Origin: Gammaproteobacteria bacterium
GTDB lineage: Bacteria > Pseudomonadota > Gammaproteobacteria > SZUA-229
Direction of reading: 5' to 3'
DNA: 34,640 nt
NCBI GenBank assembly: GCA_026196035.1
Contig: JAPHQX010000013.1
Location: forward strand, 1-34,640
Below, in pieces: positions 1 to 7,766 of the stretch (positions are counted from its first letter, which is position 1; each line of letters opens with the position of its first letter). The position numbers and the translations under genes were made by a program. Below the pieces are notes generated by a model. That model saw only the letters and a program-made list of their open reading frames with translations, made no database searches and had not been told where the DNA came from.

Positions 1-15
1 ATGGCAATTTTCATA

Positions 16-58
16 TTGATTAATATCCACTCATATTTTTATTAATTGAAAGTATTAT
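16..58 (+). promoter_or_regulatory. Putative FNR/Anr-type box with -10-like hexamer
   Basis: TTGAT (16-20), TAAT spacer, ATCCA (25-29) matches 9 of 10 consensus bases of the FNR box TTGAT-N4-ATCAA. The hexamer TATTAT (53-58) starts 30.5 bases from the box centre, the spacing of a class II FNR promoter. If real, transcription would start near base 65 and run about 200 nt before the small gene at 266. The gene to the left is outside the window, so the true target is uncertain. Confidence 0.35.
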
Positions 59-265
59 TGAACCAGGCTGGTGCCATAGTCCAGTTTAAAGAACAATTTT
101 GGTGCAAAAATACTAACAGCAAACACCGGTTTGTAAACCGTAAGATCCATAGGATTAATTAAAACCTTATTATTAGCGGCCTGCATAAATTTATAAATGA
201 AAATAAATTCTGGCACACAACTTGTAATAGAAACTATAACATCAATAGAAATGCGGAGACCAACA

Positions 266-451
266 ATGAACAATAGTTATAACTATGCAGATTTTATTGG
301 TTGTCTGACAACATCAGGCAATGATCTCGAAACAGGCCGAAAAGAAAAAGGGTTACAACAGATCACAAAAGCATCTCCAGAACCAGGAGATGAAATGATG
401 GATAATGTATTGTTTTCCTCCGTATTAGCCGATATTCATTATACAGACTAA
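266..451 (+). CDS. Small hypothetical protein (61 aa)
   Basis: This is a short reading frame that I do not recognise. It encodes a 61-residue, mostly hydrophilic and acidic protein with no signal peptide or membrane segment, starting MNNSYNYADF and ending VLADIHYTD. The start at 266 is preferred over upstream in-frame starts because GGAGA (255-259) sits 6 bases before it. The gene stands alone, and a strong intrinsic terminator follows 40 bases after its stop, which supports a real transcription unit. An FNR-like box lies about 240 bases upstream. The hydrophilic sequence resembles small regulatory or stress proteins only in general character, so no function is proposed. Confidence 0.5.
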   Translation: MNNSYNYADFIGCLTTSGNDLETGRKEKGLQQITKASPEPGDEMMDNVLFSSVLADIHYTD

Positions 452-490
452 ATTTACCCCAGCATGACCTTCCTGCTCCTCAAGGCCATT

Positions 491-519
491 ACAGGGCAGT
501 TTTACTGCCCTGTTTTTTT
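491..519 (+). terminator. Intrinsic terminator
   Basis: A perfect 10-bp stem, ACAGGGCAGT (491-500) with ACTGCCCTGT (504-513), has a TTT loop and continues into a run of T to base 519. It ends the transcript of the small gene at 266-451 and lies just before the stop of the convergent sixA gene. Confidence 0.85.
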
Positions 520-526
520 AACTAAA

Positions 527-988
527 CTAGCCTGCTAACAATTCAGGTCTTAACATCCAGTTAATCAACCAGCATTCCTGATCATCTCGCTCAAGGCATA
601 CAATACTGGCTGGCTGATAACGCAATAAATCATTATCACTGCCCGTTACCAGAGCGGTCACCAGTTTAGATAAAAAAGGCAAATGACCCACCACAAGTAA
701 TTCTTCCTCAGTGTTATCGATTTCCTCAAGAAAATCGATAACATCATCATTCGGATTAATACAACTCGATATTTCAGTTGTCGCTGTGGTGATTTTTGCT
801 GATATTATCTCGGCAGTTTGTTGTGCACGAAGCTTCCCACTGTGAATAATTCTATTAACACGCATTTCGCTTTGATTAATAAAGTCAGCTATTTTCTGTA
901 CATCCTGCTGTCCCTGAACAGATAATGCACGTTCTGGATCCACCTGTTTAGGTTTAGCTTCACCATGCTGCATAAGGTATATTTTCAT
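527..988 (-). CDS. sixA: SixA-type phosphohistidine phosphatase
   Basis: This is a 153-residue member of the histidine phosphatase superfamily, the usual SixA length. SixA-type enzymes remove phosphate from histidine in phosphotransfer proteins. The N-terminus reads MKIYLMQHGEAKP, where His8 is the expected phospho-acceptor. The Arg of the common RHG signature is Gln here, a variant I recall from other SixA-like proteins, so activity is not necessarily lost. A second conserved stretch, LLVVGHLPFLSKLV, supplies the other catalytic His. AGGGAA lies about 7 bases before the ATG. It may be co-transcribed with the Xre/MbcA-like gene 52 bases upstream. The natural phosphoprotein target cannot be read from the context. 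Confidence 0.85.
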   Translation of the reverse strand: MKIYLMQHGEAKPKQVDPERALSVQGQQDVQKIADFINQSEMRVNRIIHSGKLRAQQTAEIISAKITTATTEISSCINPNDDVIDFLEEIDNTEEELLVVGHLPFLSKLVTALVTGSDNDLLRYQPASIVCLERDDQECWLINWMLRPELLAG

Positions 989-1040
989 TTTAAATTCCCT
1001 TGTTTAATTCAGGCTATTTTGTATGGAATAAATTCGAACA

Positions 1041-1400
1041 TTAAGTTTCTTCCAAAAAGGTAATGATGTTTTCAAGCTTATGCTCATCAACAATTAAATA
1101 AAAAGGCGAGGCTGAAAGGTCTTTATCATAACGACGTAACCAGTGACACATCTTAACCTCATCCCCCAAACACCTGTCATAGAGAAGATTAAAAAACTTA
1201 ACCAGTAGAACGGCTCGTTCCCCTGCTTCACTATTAATATCTATCACTTTCTGAGCTGAGGCCATGGCACCTATATCAGCACACTGTAAGCCAAGGATAC
1301 GAGCCAGTTCAGCCTGATACATGCCCAGTAACGTAATAACCTGCAAAACAGCCTGGGTGAGGTGTTGTGGGCTCTCTAAAGGCAGAGTAATTTTATGCAT
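1041..1400 (-). CDS. MbcA/ParS/Xre-like (DUF2384-type) small protein
   Basis: The 119-residue protein resembles MbcA/ParS/Xre antitoxins. The middle has an HTH-like stretch (QAELARILGLQCADI, residues about 29-43). The C-terminus has the toxin-binding pattern, a Trp-Leu followed by Leu-x-x-Ser-Pro and a closing amphipathic helix (from HWLRRYDKD to ITFLEET). In the known systems the partner is a RES-domain toxin encoded next to it. None is present here: the neighbours are sixA downstream and a 410-base gap upstream. It may therefore be a solitary regulator. The family call rests on pattern recognition, not on a search. The ribosome binding site is weak. Confidence 0.5.
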   Translation of the reverse strand: MHKITLPLESPQHLTQAVLQVITLLGMYQAELARILGLQCADIGAMASAQKVIDINSEAGERAVLLVKFFNLLYDRCLGDEVKMCHWLRRYDKDLSASPFYLIVDEHKLENIITFLEET

Positions 1401-1589
1401 CGCGAATCACATGCTCGTATCAATCAAGAAATTTATTCAACTAAATTCAAAGAATCAGTCTGGATTATAACGCATCCAAACTAAGGCTATTAGCATGATT
1501 TATATCGACAAATAAATCATAGTTTTTTCATTAAAAAAATTGATTACTCATTTAAGTTTTTGTATCAAAATCAGATCACTTATGTTTTG

Positions 1590-1632
1590 TTGATCAGGAT
1601 CATGGTAATCATGATAAATTAAACCAGATAAT
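1590..1632 (+). promoter_or_regulatory. Putative FNR/Anr-dependent promoter of CBS genes
   Basis: This lies in the 410-base gap 1401-1810. TTGAT (1590-1594), CAGG and ATCAT (1599-1603) match 9 of 10 bases of the FNR box. GATAAT (1627-1632) starts 30.5 bases from the box centre and would put the start of transcription near 1639, with the box at about -42. This is the arrangement of class II FNR-activated promoters. The rest of the gap is AT-rich, and apart from the second box at 1707 I see nothing else in it. Confidence 0.5.
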
Positions 1633-1706
1633 AAATTGTTCGATGAGTATAGAACTTTAATTTTAAGAGCTTAAGGATGTAAACTATCGCAAGATGGTTT
1701 AACAGG

Positions 1707-1720
1707 TTGATCAGGATTAA
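1707..1720 (+). promoter_or_regulatory. Second FNR-like box upstream of CBS genes
   Basis: TTGAT-CAGG-ATTAA matches 9 of 10 FNR consensus bases and shares the 11-base string TTGATCAGGAT with the box at 1590, 117 bases upstream. It lies inside the predicted 5' leader of the CBS transcript, and no convincing -10 is placed 30 bases after it. It may be a second operator that modulates the first promoter. Confidence 0.35.
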
Positions 1721-1810
1721 CCATGTTCATCATTCTGCGGTAGCCTCAAGGCAAAAATAACCGCAACGATTCCTCCAGATCGCTGCCCAGGAGCATACAG
1801 GAGAATCATC

Positions 1811-2224
1811 ATGAAAGTACGAGACATAATGACCACAAAGGTCGAATCAATAGAACCCACCGCAGTCCTCAGAAAAGCCGCCAGAAAAATGAGCGAACTT
1901 AATATTGGCTCAATGGCAGTCGTCGATGATGATGGCAAATTACTCGGCATCATTACCGATCGGGATATTAGCGTTTATGCTATCGCCATGGGACGTAACC
2001 CACAGGATACTGAAGTCCAGAAAGTAATGACCAGAGATGTGGCCACCTGCCTGGCTGATCAGGATATCTCTGATGCTGCGACGATTATGCAACAGCAGCA
2101 TATTAGGAGACTCGCTGTCATGGATAATAATTTACTATCTGGATTTTTATCTGTCGATGACCTGGCGAAAGCATCATCCGATCTTGCTGGCGCTGTACTT
2201 GTAGCAGCAACACCGATTCACTAA
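1811..2224 (+). CDS. Tandem CBS-domain protein A
   Basis: This 137-residue soluble protein consists of two CBS domains. The first covers residues 1-60 (MKVRDIMTTKV at the start, GIITDRDIS at the end) and the second residues about 70-125 (VMTRDVATC to GFLSVDDLA). Pairs of CBS domains form a Bateman module that usually binds AMP, ATP or similar adenosine ligands, with the Asp of TDRD and SVDD near the ribose site. There is no fused enzyme, so it is probably a stand-alone energy or redox sensor. CAGGAG lies just upstream of the start. The next gene, 38 bases downstream, is a 47% identical paralogue and probably shares the transcript. Two FNR-like boxes upstream suggest oxygen control. Confidence 0.85.
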   Translation: MKVRDIMTTKVESIEPTAVLRKAARKMSELNIGSMAVVDDDGKLLGIITDRDISVYAIAMGRNPQDTEVQKVMTRDVATCLADQDISDAATIMQQQHIRRLAVMDNNLLSGFLSVDDLAKASSDLAGAVLVAATPIH

Positions 2225-2262
2225 ACGGACATACCCGTGAAAAGACTATAAGGGGATAAGCC

Positions 2263-2676
2263 ATGAAAGTTAACGAAATTATGAATACTAAAGTCCAATC
2301 CACAACACCTCTCGCCACTACCAAAGAAGCCGCCAGGCAAATGCATGATATTCATGTAGGCTGTCTGACTGTCATGGAAGGCGAACGACTGGTAGGCATA
2401 CTGACTGATCGTGATATTTGTTGCAAGGTAACAGCCACAGGTCGTGATGCTGGCTTTACAAAAGTACACGAAATCATGACCACTGATGTAGCGACCTGTT
2501 TTCCTGAGCAGGGAGTTGAGGAAGCAGCAGAAATTATGATGAAAGCTCAGGTAAGACGACTGGCGGTTGTTGATCATGACAGTAGAATCACCGGATTTCT
2601 GTCTGTCGATGATCTGGCTCGTGCATCACATCAACTGGCCAGTAGTGTACTGGAATCATCAACTACATATCATTAG
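2263..2676 (+). CDS. Tandem CBS-domain protein B
   Basis: This is a second 137-residue protein of two CBS domains, about 47% identical to the one at 1811-2224 by manual alignment with two single-residue gaps. It keeps the same landmarks: MKVNEIMNTKV, LTDRDI, IMTTDVATC, VRRLAV and GFLSVDDLA. It contains extra cysteines (CLTVME, DICCKV) that its paralogue lacks, which might matter for redox sensing, though this is inference. AGGGG lies just upstream of the ATG. It is the last gene of the pair and is followed by a perfect inverted repeat at 2694-2723. The two proteins may form a hetero-oligomer. Confidence 0.85.
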   Translation: MKVNEIMNTKVQSTTPLATTKEAARQMHDIHVGCLTVMEGERLVGILTDRDICCKVTATGRDAGFTKVHEIMTTDVATCFPEQGVEEAAEIMMKAQVRRLAVVDHDSRITGFLSVDDLARASHQLASSVLESSTTYH

Positions 2677-2693
2677 ATATGCAGTCATTCACT

Positions 2694-2723
2694 GAAACTG
2701 ATTTATGAATGTAAATCAGTTTC
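2694..2723. terminator. Perfect 12-bp inverted repeat between convergent genes
   Basis: GAAACTGATTTA (2694-2705) and TAAATCAGTTTC (2712-2723) form a perfect 12-bp stem with a 6-base loop. It lies between the stops of the CBS gene and the convergent HDOD gene. There is no T run on either side, so it may stabilise mRNA ends or act as a weak two-way terminator instead of being a classic intrinsic one. Confidence 0.5.
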
Positions 2724-2746
2724 CGGGTGAAGGTTTGATTGTTACA

Positions 2747-3610
2747 TTAATGGGTCGTACTGGATAATCTGGGGAAAAGTATATCCATTCCAAGGCTCGC
2801 CTGATCATCAACTTCAGATTTAATTTCTGGCATTTCATTAACTGACAAACCGGTTATATCCCAGCAGATGGGATCAACCATTAATGTATCAGGGCTAACA
2901 GGCATTTCAGCCAGCGCAGCTTTAGTGATCGCTATGGCTATATGCAGTATCGCGGTTTCCATCTGATATTTATCTGCCCTGACAGGCTCATTCTGACAAC
3001 CAATTATTTCAATCAGACTCGCAGGCAAACCCCAGCTACTTAATAAATCAGAACCCACCTGTGCATAATCAAAGCCCAGCACATCACGTTCAGCGATATA
3101 CAAATCCAGTTGTTTTTCCTCTGCAGTGACAATGGCAGGACGACATTCATCCGGTATTTCACAATACATAATCAGGTGACCAATATCATGTAACAATCCT
3201 GTCACAAAAGGACGCTCGGTATCCATATCATCACAGGTAAAGGCCAGAAGCCGTGCCGTTACGGCGCAATACACACTTTTAAACCAGAAATCATACATAT
3301 TCATCGTATCATTACTGAAACCGGTTAATGAATTGACAATAGTTGTAGCAAATACCAGTTCTTCGACCTGCTCCGTACCCAGCAGATTAATTGCATGAGT
3401 CACCGTATCAATATTGGCGGCAAAACCATAAAAAGGACTATTCACCAACTTTAACAAACGCGCCGTTAATGCAGGATCATGGGCAATCACCATGGCTATG
3501 TCAGACATGGACGAATTAGGTGTATTCATCACTGATTTCAAACGTACATAAACATCAGGTAATGAAATTAATTTAACTGAGCGACTAATCAATTGTTCAG
3601 ATGTAAGCAT
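2747..3610 (-). CDS. HDOD-domain signalling protein
   Basis: The 287-residue protein is a single HDOD domain of the usual length. Typical marks are the N-terminal LPDVYVRL, the stretch HDPALTARLLKLVNSPFYG at residues about 44-62, the helix AINLLGTEQVEELV, and the HD-like motif GLLHDIGHL near residue 138. HDOD proteins are usually non-catalytic relatives of HD phosphohydrolases and act as adaptors in signalling, often near two-component or c-di-GMP proteins. The two HD-GYP genes in this window fit that setting. It has no receiver, GGDEF or other output domain. It appears monocistronic. The start ATG has only a weak purine stretch upstream. Confidence 0.88.
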   Translation of the reverse strand: MLTSEQLISRSVKLISLPDVYVRLKSVMNTPNSSMSDIAMVIAHDPALTARLLKLVNSPFYGFAANIDTVTHAINLLGTEQVEELVFATTIVNSLTGFSNDTMNMYDFWFKSVYCAVTARLLAFTCDDMDTERPFVTGLLHDIGHLIMYCEIPDECRPAIVTAEEKQLDLYIAERDVLGFDYAQVGSDLLSSWGLPASLIEIIGCQNEPVRADKYQMETAILHIAIAITKAALAEMPVSPDTLMVDPICWDITGLSVNEMPEIKSEVDDQASLGMDILFPRLSSTTH

Positions 3611-3687
3611 ATAAATTCTTCTGGCTGGTATTATGGTGACTGATAATTTATATAAAGTAGCAGAATAATTAATGATTGTATAAGTTA

Positions 3688-4539
3688 CTAAACACTTATT
3701 TTAGGACAATGATCCTCATCCAGTAAATAATGTTTCATCTCGCCACTTAATGGGCATTCAAATGCCAGCTCATAGGCTGTTAATTGAAGATCACAGTGAT
3801 CATTGGCATTACCATATAAACGATCACCCAGCACGGGGAAACCATACTCAGAAAGATGCATTCTTATCTGATGCTTTCGACCTGTTTCTATTTTTATTCT
3901 CAGTAGCGACCTGTCCAGACCCTCATCATAGATAAGACACTGAGCATAAGTCACCGCGATTTTGCCATTAATCGGTGAGTCGAGCTTAATCGGATCAGCC
4001 TGATCTGGAAAACGACCATGAACAACGACCTGATAATGCTTATTTATTAACCGATCACTGAATGCTTTAGAAAAAGCAGCCGCCGCCTGACGACTATGAG
4101 CAATAATAATTAGCCCTGTGGCTGCACGATCTAGACGGTGAACAATAAATGCTGGACGTTGTGGATTAAAATTCTGTTCTACCCAACGATTGATTGTACA
4201 GTGATCACCCCACTTAGAACCCTGAGAACGCAACCCATAAGGTTTGTACCAGATTGAATAGGCTTCTTCATCAGCTATTAACCGGGGCCTGGGAGGAATT
4301 TCCGATAGCACTTTTTCATCATAATAAAGATGCAAAGTATCACCAGGCGTAAGCTGTTTACTGGCACGTCTTATACGACGAGTCTGCGTCGACTGTGTTA
4401 TCCAGACAGCGCCCTTCTGCATGGCCTGTTTAAGGCGGCTCCTGGATAAATCGCAAATAGTAGCCAGATGTTCGACCACACTCATATCAGTATGAGTAAT
4501 ATCCAGATGTTGCTCAAATTTAATAAAAGATTCACTCAT
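3688..4539 (-). CDS. RluA-family pseudouridine synthase
   Basis: This enzyme should isomerise specific uridines in rRNA or tRNA to pseudouridine. An N-terminal S4-like RNA-binding region (residues about 20-75, with LSRSRLKQAMQKGAVWI) is followed by the catalytic domain. The signature HRLDRAATGL holds the catalytic Asp at residue 137. Later conserved pieces are NKHYQVVVHG, TGRKHQIRMHL and GDRLYG. The ATG at 4539 is chosen over an in-frame TTG at 4569, because the extra ten residues look non-conserved. Neither start has a strong ribosome binding site. The exact target position, for example RluC or RluD type, cannot be assigned. It is divergent from the HD-GYP gene, with 82 bases between the starts. 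Confidence 0.85.
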   Translation of the reverse strand: MSESFIKFEQHLDITHTDMSVVEHLATICDLSRSRLKQAMQKGAVWITQSTQTRRIRRASKQLTPGDTLHLYYDEKVLSEIPPRPRLIADEEAYSIWYKPYGLRSQGSKWGDHCTINRWVEQNFNPQRPAFIVHRLDRAATGLIIIAHSRQAAAAFSKAFSDRLINKHYQVVVHGRFPDQADPIKLDSPINGKIAVTYAQCLIYDEGLDRSLLRIKIETGRKHQIRMHLSEYGFPVLGDRLYGNANDHCDLQLTAYELAFECPLSGEMKHYLLDEDHCPKISV

Positions 4540-4621
4540 ATATGAATTATAGATAACTAAAGAGGTCAATAGAGATTATACCTGTCTATACTCAGAATTA
4601 ATCTATTGAACGGTTATTATA

Positions 4622-6100
4622 ATGACAGAAAGCAAATCAGTACTTAGACCCTCACTACATTACATAGCGGCATTTCTACTACTGGGTATATATGGGACAC
4701 AGGTCTGCCCTTTTATAGAAAGCCTGTCACCCCTTCAACTGACACTCCCATTATTAACCATCATCATACTACAGTATGCTCTTAGACAAATAGCTGTACC
4801 ATCTATGGTAGATAGATGTGATTACAAACATCAGGTGACGCGTAGCTTTAAAGTTGAATGGTTACTGTTTATTTTATCTGGCTTACTTTTATCATTAAAC
4901 AACAGCATATTCTTTTCAGCACCACTAGATAGCAATCTTAAAATGATTGTTGGCTTTACCTCAATTGGTTATTTTATTGCGACTGACCTGGCTCTTGATA
5001 AAGAAATAAAACTGGCAGAATTTCTTAAACAACAAAATATGACAATTATACCGGATAGTAAATACTTCCCATTAGCAGGTAAATTCACTCTATTTGCAAG
5101 CGCCTCACTAATTATACTTGTTCTGGTATTTTTTCTTCTAATCAATAAAGATTTACTCTGGATTGGTCAGGCCAATAAATCCTTTTCAGATACACAGGCA
5201 CGATTAATCATTCTCGGTGAGTTCGCTTTTGTCGGTGCCACATTATTAAGTTATATCATCAACGTTATTTTTTCTTATGCGCGTAATATGAAATTTTTTC
5301 TCGAAAGCGAAAATGAAGTACTGGCTAAAGCGACCGCAGGTGACCTGAATAACTCAATTACCGTCAGTACTAATGATGAATTTGGCGAAATTGCTCATCA
5401 CACAAATTTAATGATTAAATCGTTACTTAATAAAACTCGTGAATTACAGAAAACACAGGATGTGACTATCATCAGCCTGGCATCACTTGCAGAAACTCGA
5501 GACAACGAAACAGGCGCGCACATATTACGCACTCAACGTTATGTCAAAGCCATAGCCAGAGCTGTGCAGCATCATCCACGATTCAGTAACCAGCTAAATG
5601 ACGAAATCATTGAGCTATTATACAAATCGGCACCATTACATGATATCGGGAAAGTCGGCATTCCCGATCGAATACTACTAAAACCCGAAAAACTGGATAA
5701 TGACGAATTTGAAATCATGAAAACACATGCCACACTGGGCAACGAAGCTCTGAAGCAAGCTGAAGAAGAATTGGGCGGCACATCTTTTTTGAGTTATGCA
5801 CGAGAAATCGCTCTCACCCATCATGAAAAATGGGACGGCAGTGGCTATCCAGAAGGATTAAAAGGTGATGAAATTCCTTTATCTGGACGGCTCATGGCAA
5901 TAGCCGATGTTTATGATGCATTAATTAGTAAACGCGTATACAAGCCAGCATTTACTCATGAGGAAGCAATGAAGATTATCAAACAGGGAAAAGGCAGTCA
6001 CTTTGATCCTGATCTGATCGAGGCCATGCTAAATATTGAAGATAAATTCATATCTATTGCAAAACAATATGCAGACAAAGAAATATATGATACTGACTAA
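4622..6100 (+). CDS. Membrane HAMP/HD-GYP c-di-GMP phosphodiesterase
   Basis: The 492-residue protein probably degrades cyclic di-GMP. The N-terminal part has about six hydrophobic segments, arranged as TM helices from residue 13 to about 225. A HAMP-like linker follows (residues about 230-275, with AGDLNNSITVSTNDEFGEI). The HD-GYP domain carries ETRDNETGAHILRT, then HDIGKVGIPDRIL with H340-D341, then HHEKWDGSGYP with H400, H401 and G408-Y409-P410. The motifs for metal binding and catalysis appear complete. The membrane part has no recognised periplasmic sensor domain. No clear ribosome binding site precedes the ATG. The gene ends 15 bases before a convergent small membrane protein. Confidence 0.9.
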   Translation: MTESKSVLRPSLHYIAAFLLLGIYGTQVCPFIESLSPLQLTLPLLTIIILQYALRQIAVPSMVDRCDYKHQVTRSFKVEWLLFILSGLLLSLNNSIFFSAPLDSNLKMIVGFTSIGYFIATDLALDKEIKLAEFLKQQNMTIIPDSKYFPLAGKFTLFASASLIILVLVFFLLINKDLLWIGQANKSFSDTQARLIILGEFAFVGATLLSYIINVIFSYARNMKFFLESENEVLAKATAGDLNNSITVSTNDEFGEIAHHTNLMIKSLLNKTRELQKTQDVTIISLASLAETRDNETGAHILRTQRYVKAIARAVQHHPRFSNQLNDEIIELLYKSAPLHDIGKVGIPDRILLKPEKLDNDEFEIMKTHATLGNEALKQAEEELGGTSFLSYAREIALTHHEKWDGSGYPEGLKGDEIPLSGRLMAIADVYDALISKRVYKPAFTHEEAMKIIKQGKGSHFDPDLIEAMLNIEDKFISIAKQYADKEIYDTD

Positions 6101-6115
6101 ATCAAAATAGTTATT

Positions 6116-6385
6116 TCATCGTCTGATTCTGAATTCCGCCTCCCCAAACAGCCTGCCAAATAAAGCCATAAAAAACATCAGTGCGGGAATACTAATAAAT
6201 ACAGCTAAAAACACAGCCACAATAAGCCCTATCGATAGAGTTACAGCGAGTCCCAGCAATGGCAATATAACAAATAGAAACAATAAAGTAATAATAAATG
6301 AAAACGAAACAGCCACTGCAAGTAATAATATTTTAATTAGCGGATTTGTTACTTCCTTACCATTAATAATAATATGGGTACGCAT
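6116..6385 (-). CDS. Small two-helix membrane protein (89 aa)
   Basis: I do not recognise this gene. The 89-residue protein starts with a short polar stretch (MRTHIIINGKEVTNPL) followed by two long hydrophobic segments at residues about 17-45 and 48-80, and ends with a basic tail (FRIRR). It is probably an inner-membrane protein. A strong GGAGG lies 6 bases before the ATG, which supports translation. It lies 70 bases downstream of the THI5/NMT1-like gene and may be the last gene of that leftward operon. Confidence 0.65.
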   Translation of the reverse strand: MRTHIIINGKEVTNPLIKILLLAVAVSFSFIITLLFLFVILPLLGLAVTLSIGLIVAVFLAVFISIPALMFFMALFGRLFGEAEFRIRR

Positions 6386-6455
6386 AAATCCTCCGGAAAG
6401 GGACTGAACTGGCCTTATCAGTCAGCATTAAATATTTACATCTTTATAAGCACTA

Positions 6456-7337
6456 TTATCCAGCAATAACACTTTCATATGCATATTTCTTTTTTATCAA
6501 ACCAGAATACATAAACACATCGATTAAATTATCATAAGCCTGTCTCGAAATACTCACATCATTTTCCCAACAACCTAATTGCTGATATGAACGAATCGTT
6601 TCAATAAGCACTTCTTTATCAATAGCAGGAAAAAAACCCGCCTCATACTCATAGGCCGCAATTTCATCAGCAGGTGCGTTAATCACGTAATTAAGCGATT
6701 TTTTGTACGCACGTAGAAAGGCATCAGCCATATCTGTTTTTAACCAGTCTCTAGAAGCGCACAAACTACTAAAAGCTACAGGCCCAACTAGCTCACCAAC
6801 TGACGCAACAAGATAGCCAATACCATCATGCTCTAACTGCTGAGGCGCTGGCCCCTGCTGATGGACATAATCCCCCAGTCCATCACGAAAAGCCTGATCC
6901 ATCTTGCCGACATCACCCGCATCTATAACATCAAGATCATTGATATCTATACCCTGTTTACTTAAGCCATATTTCAACATCGCATAAGGCTGAAAGAAAT
7001 GATCCACTAATACTTTTTTACCAATTAATTTATCCCAGGTAAAGTCAGCATCAGGTTCTCGAGCTGCGATAAAAAAACCATCACGAGAATTAATTTGCGC
7101 AAAATGCACTATATCAATCTCTTCACCCGCTTCAAGCTGTGAAAAACTGGTTGCAACAGCTGATTGTGCCAGGTGACAACTACCCTTATTAATATTATCA
7201 ACAACCGTGTTATCAGGCGTCGCTTGAGAATAATGATAGGTCAGCCCTTCATCCTGCAAAAAACCACCGGCCATGGCCATTAACAAAGGACTATAGAAAG
7301 CGGAATGGCGTAATGCCATAATATTAATTACTGACAT
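6456..7337 (-). CDS. THI5/NMT1-like periplasmic-binding-fold protein lacking a signal peptide
   Basis: The 293-residue protein has the fold of NMT1/THI5-like solute-binding proteins (type 2 periplasmic binding). It shows FYSPLLMAMAGGFLQDEGL at the start, then a pocket-forming segment (GSCHLAQSAVA), a mid-protein segment (LIGKKVLVDHF) and a C-terminal helical region. Relatives bind thiamine precursors or sulfonates for ABC importers. Here the protein starts directly with the first beta strand and has no signal peptide or lipobox, and no ABC ATPase or permease gene is nearby. It is therefore predicted to be cytoplasmic, as a ligand sensor or enzyme-like protein. A GTG at 7349 is an alternative start. 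A receiver gene lies just upstream in the same orientation. Confidence 0.7.
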   Translation of the reverse strand: MSVINIMALRHSAFYSPLLMAMAGGFLQDEGLTYHYSQATPDNTVVDNINKGSCHLAQSAVATSFSQLEAGEEIDIVHFAQINSRDGFFIAAREPDADFTWDKLIGKKVLVDHFFQPYAMLKYGLSKQGIDINDLDVIDAGDVGKMDQAFRDGLGDYVHQQGPAPQQLEHDGIGYLVASVGELVGPVAFSSLCASRDWLKTDMADAFLRAYKKSLNYVINAPADEIAAYEYEAGFFPAIDKEVLIETIRSYQQLGCWENDVSISRQAYDNLIDVFMYSGLIKKKYAYESVIAG

Positions 7338-7370
7338 TCTGTTAAACACTTAAAAAAATTAGTCATAAGC

Positions 7371-7766
7371 TCAGGCTTTATCATTATATTCTGTATTTAA
7401 AAACCCCAGTATGGTTGATCGAAATATCTCTAGATCCAGGGGTTTAGTTAGATAATCATCAAAGCCAGAGGCAAAACCATTCTCGATATCCTGCATCATT
7501 ACATCTGCAGTAAGTGCAACCACAGGAATATGAGTTAAAGTTTCATCATTTTTTAGTTGATCAAGCATTTCATAGCCACTCATGCCGGGAAGATTAATAT
7601 CAAGTAAAACCAGATCAGGATGCTGATTTGAAGTTAACTTCAGGCCCTCTTCAGCCGTCTTGCAGGAGATAACTGATATGTCAGGATATTTATCAAGGAA
7701 ACGAACAACCAGATCAAGGTTAACGGGATTATCTTCAATATATAAAACTATTTTATTTTTTTTCAT
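7371..7766 (-). CDS. Single-domain response regulator (CheY-like receiver)
   Basis: The 131-residue protein is a lone receiver domain. It has the acidic pair in YIEDNPVN (E11, D12), the phosphorylatable Asp in LVLLDINLPGMSG (residue about 56), the Thr/Ser position in VVALTAD and the Lys in DDYLTKPLD. The sequence style matches receivers from hybrid histidine kinases. It has no output domain, so it works through protein contacts or as a phosphate sink. The next gene downstream, 33 bases away, is the THI5/NMT1-like protein, suggesting a functional link. The only histidine kinase in the window is the orphan at 19293-20450. AAAGGT precedes the ATG. Confidence 0.88.
   Translation of the reverse strand: MKKNKIVLYIEDNPVNLDLVVRFLDKYPDISVISCKTAEEGLKLTSNQHPDLVLLDINLPGMSGYEMLDQLKNDETLTHIPVVALTADVMMQDIENGFASGFDDYLTKPLDLEIFRSTILGFLNTEYNDKA

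Noticed and set aside
55-273. Minus-strand reading frame of 72 codons at the left edge, with a shorter 43-codon version from 186
   Set aside because: No ribosome binding site before either start, and it overlaps the better supported + strand promoter and gene. A real small gene cannot be fully excluded.
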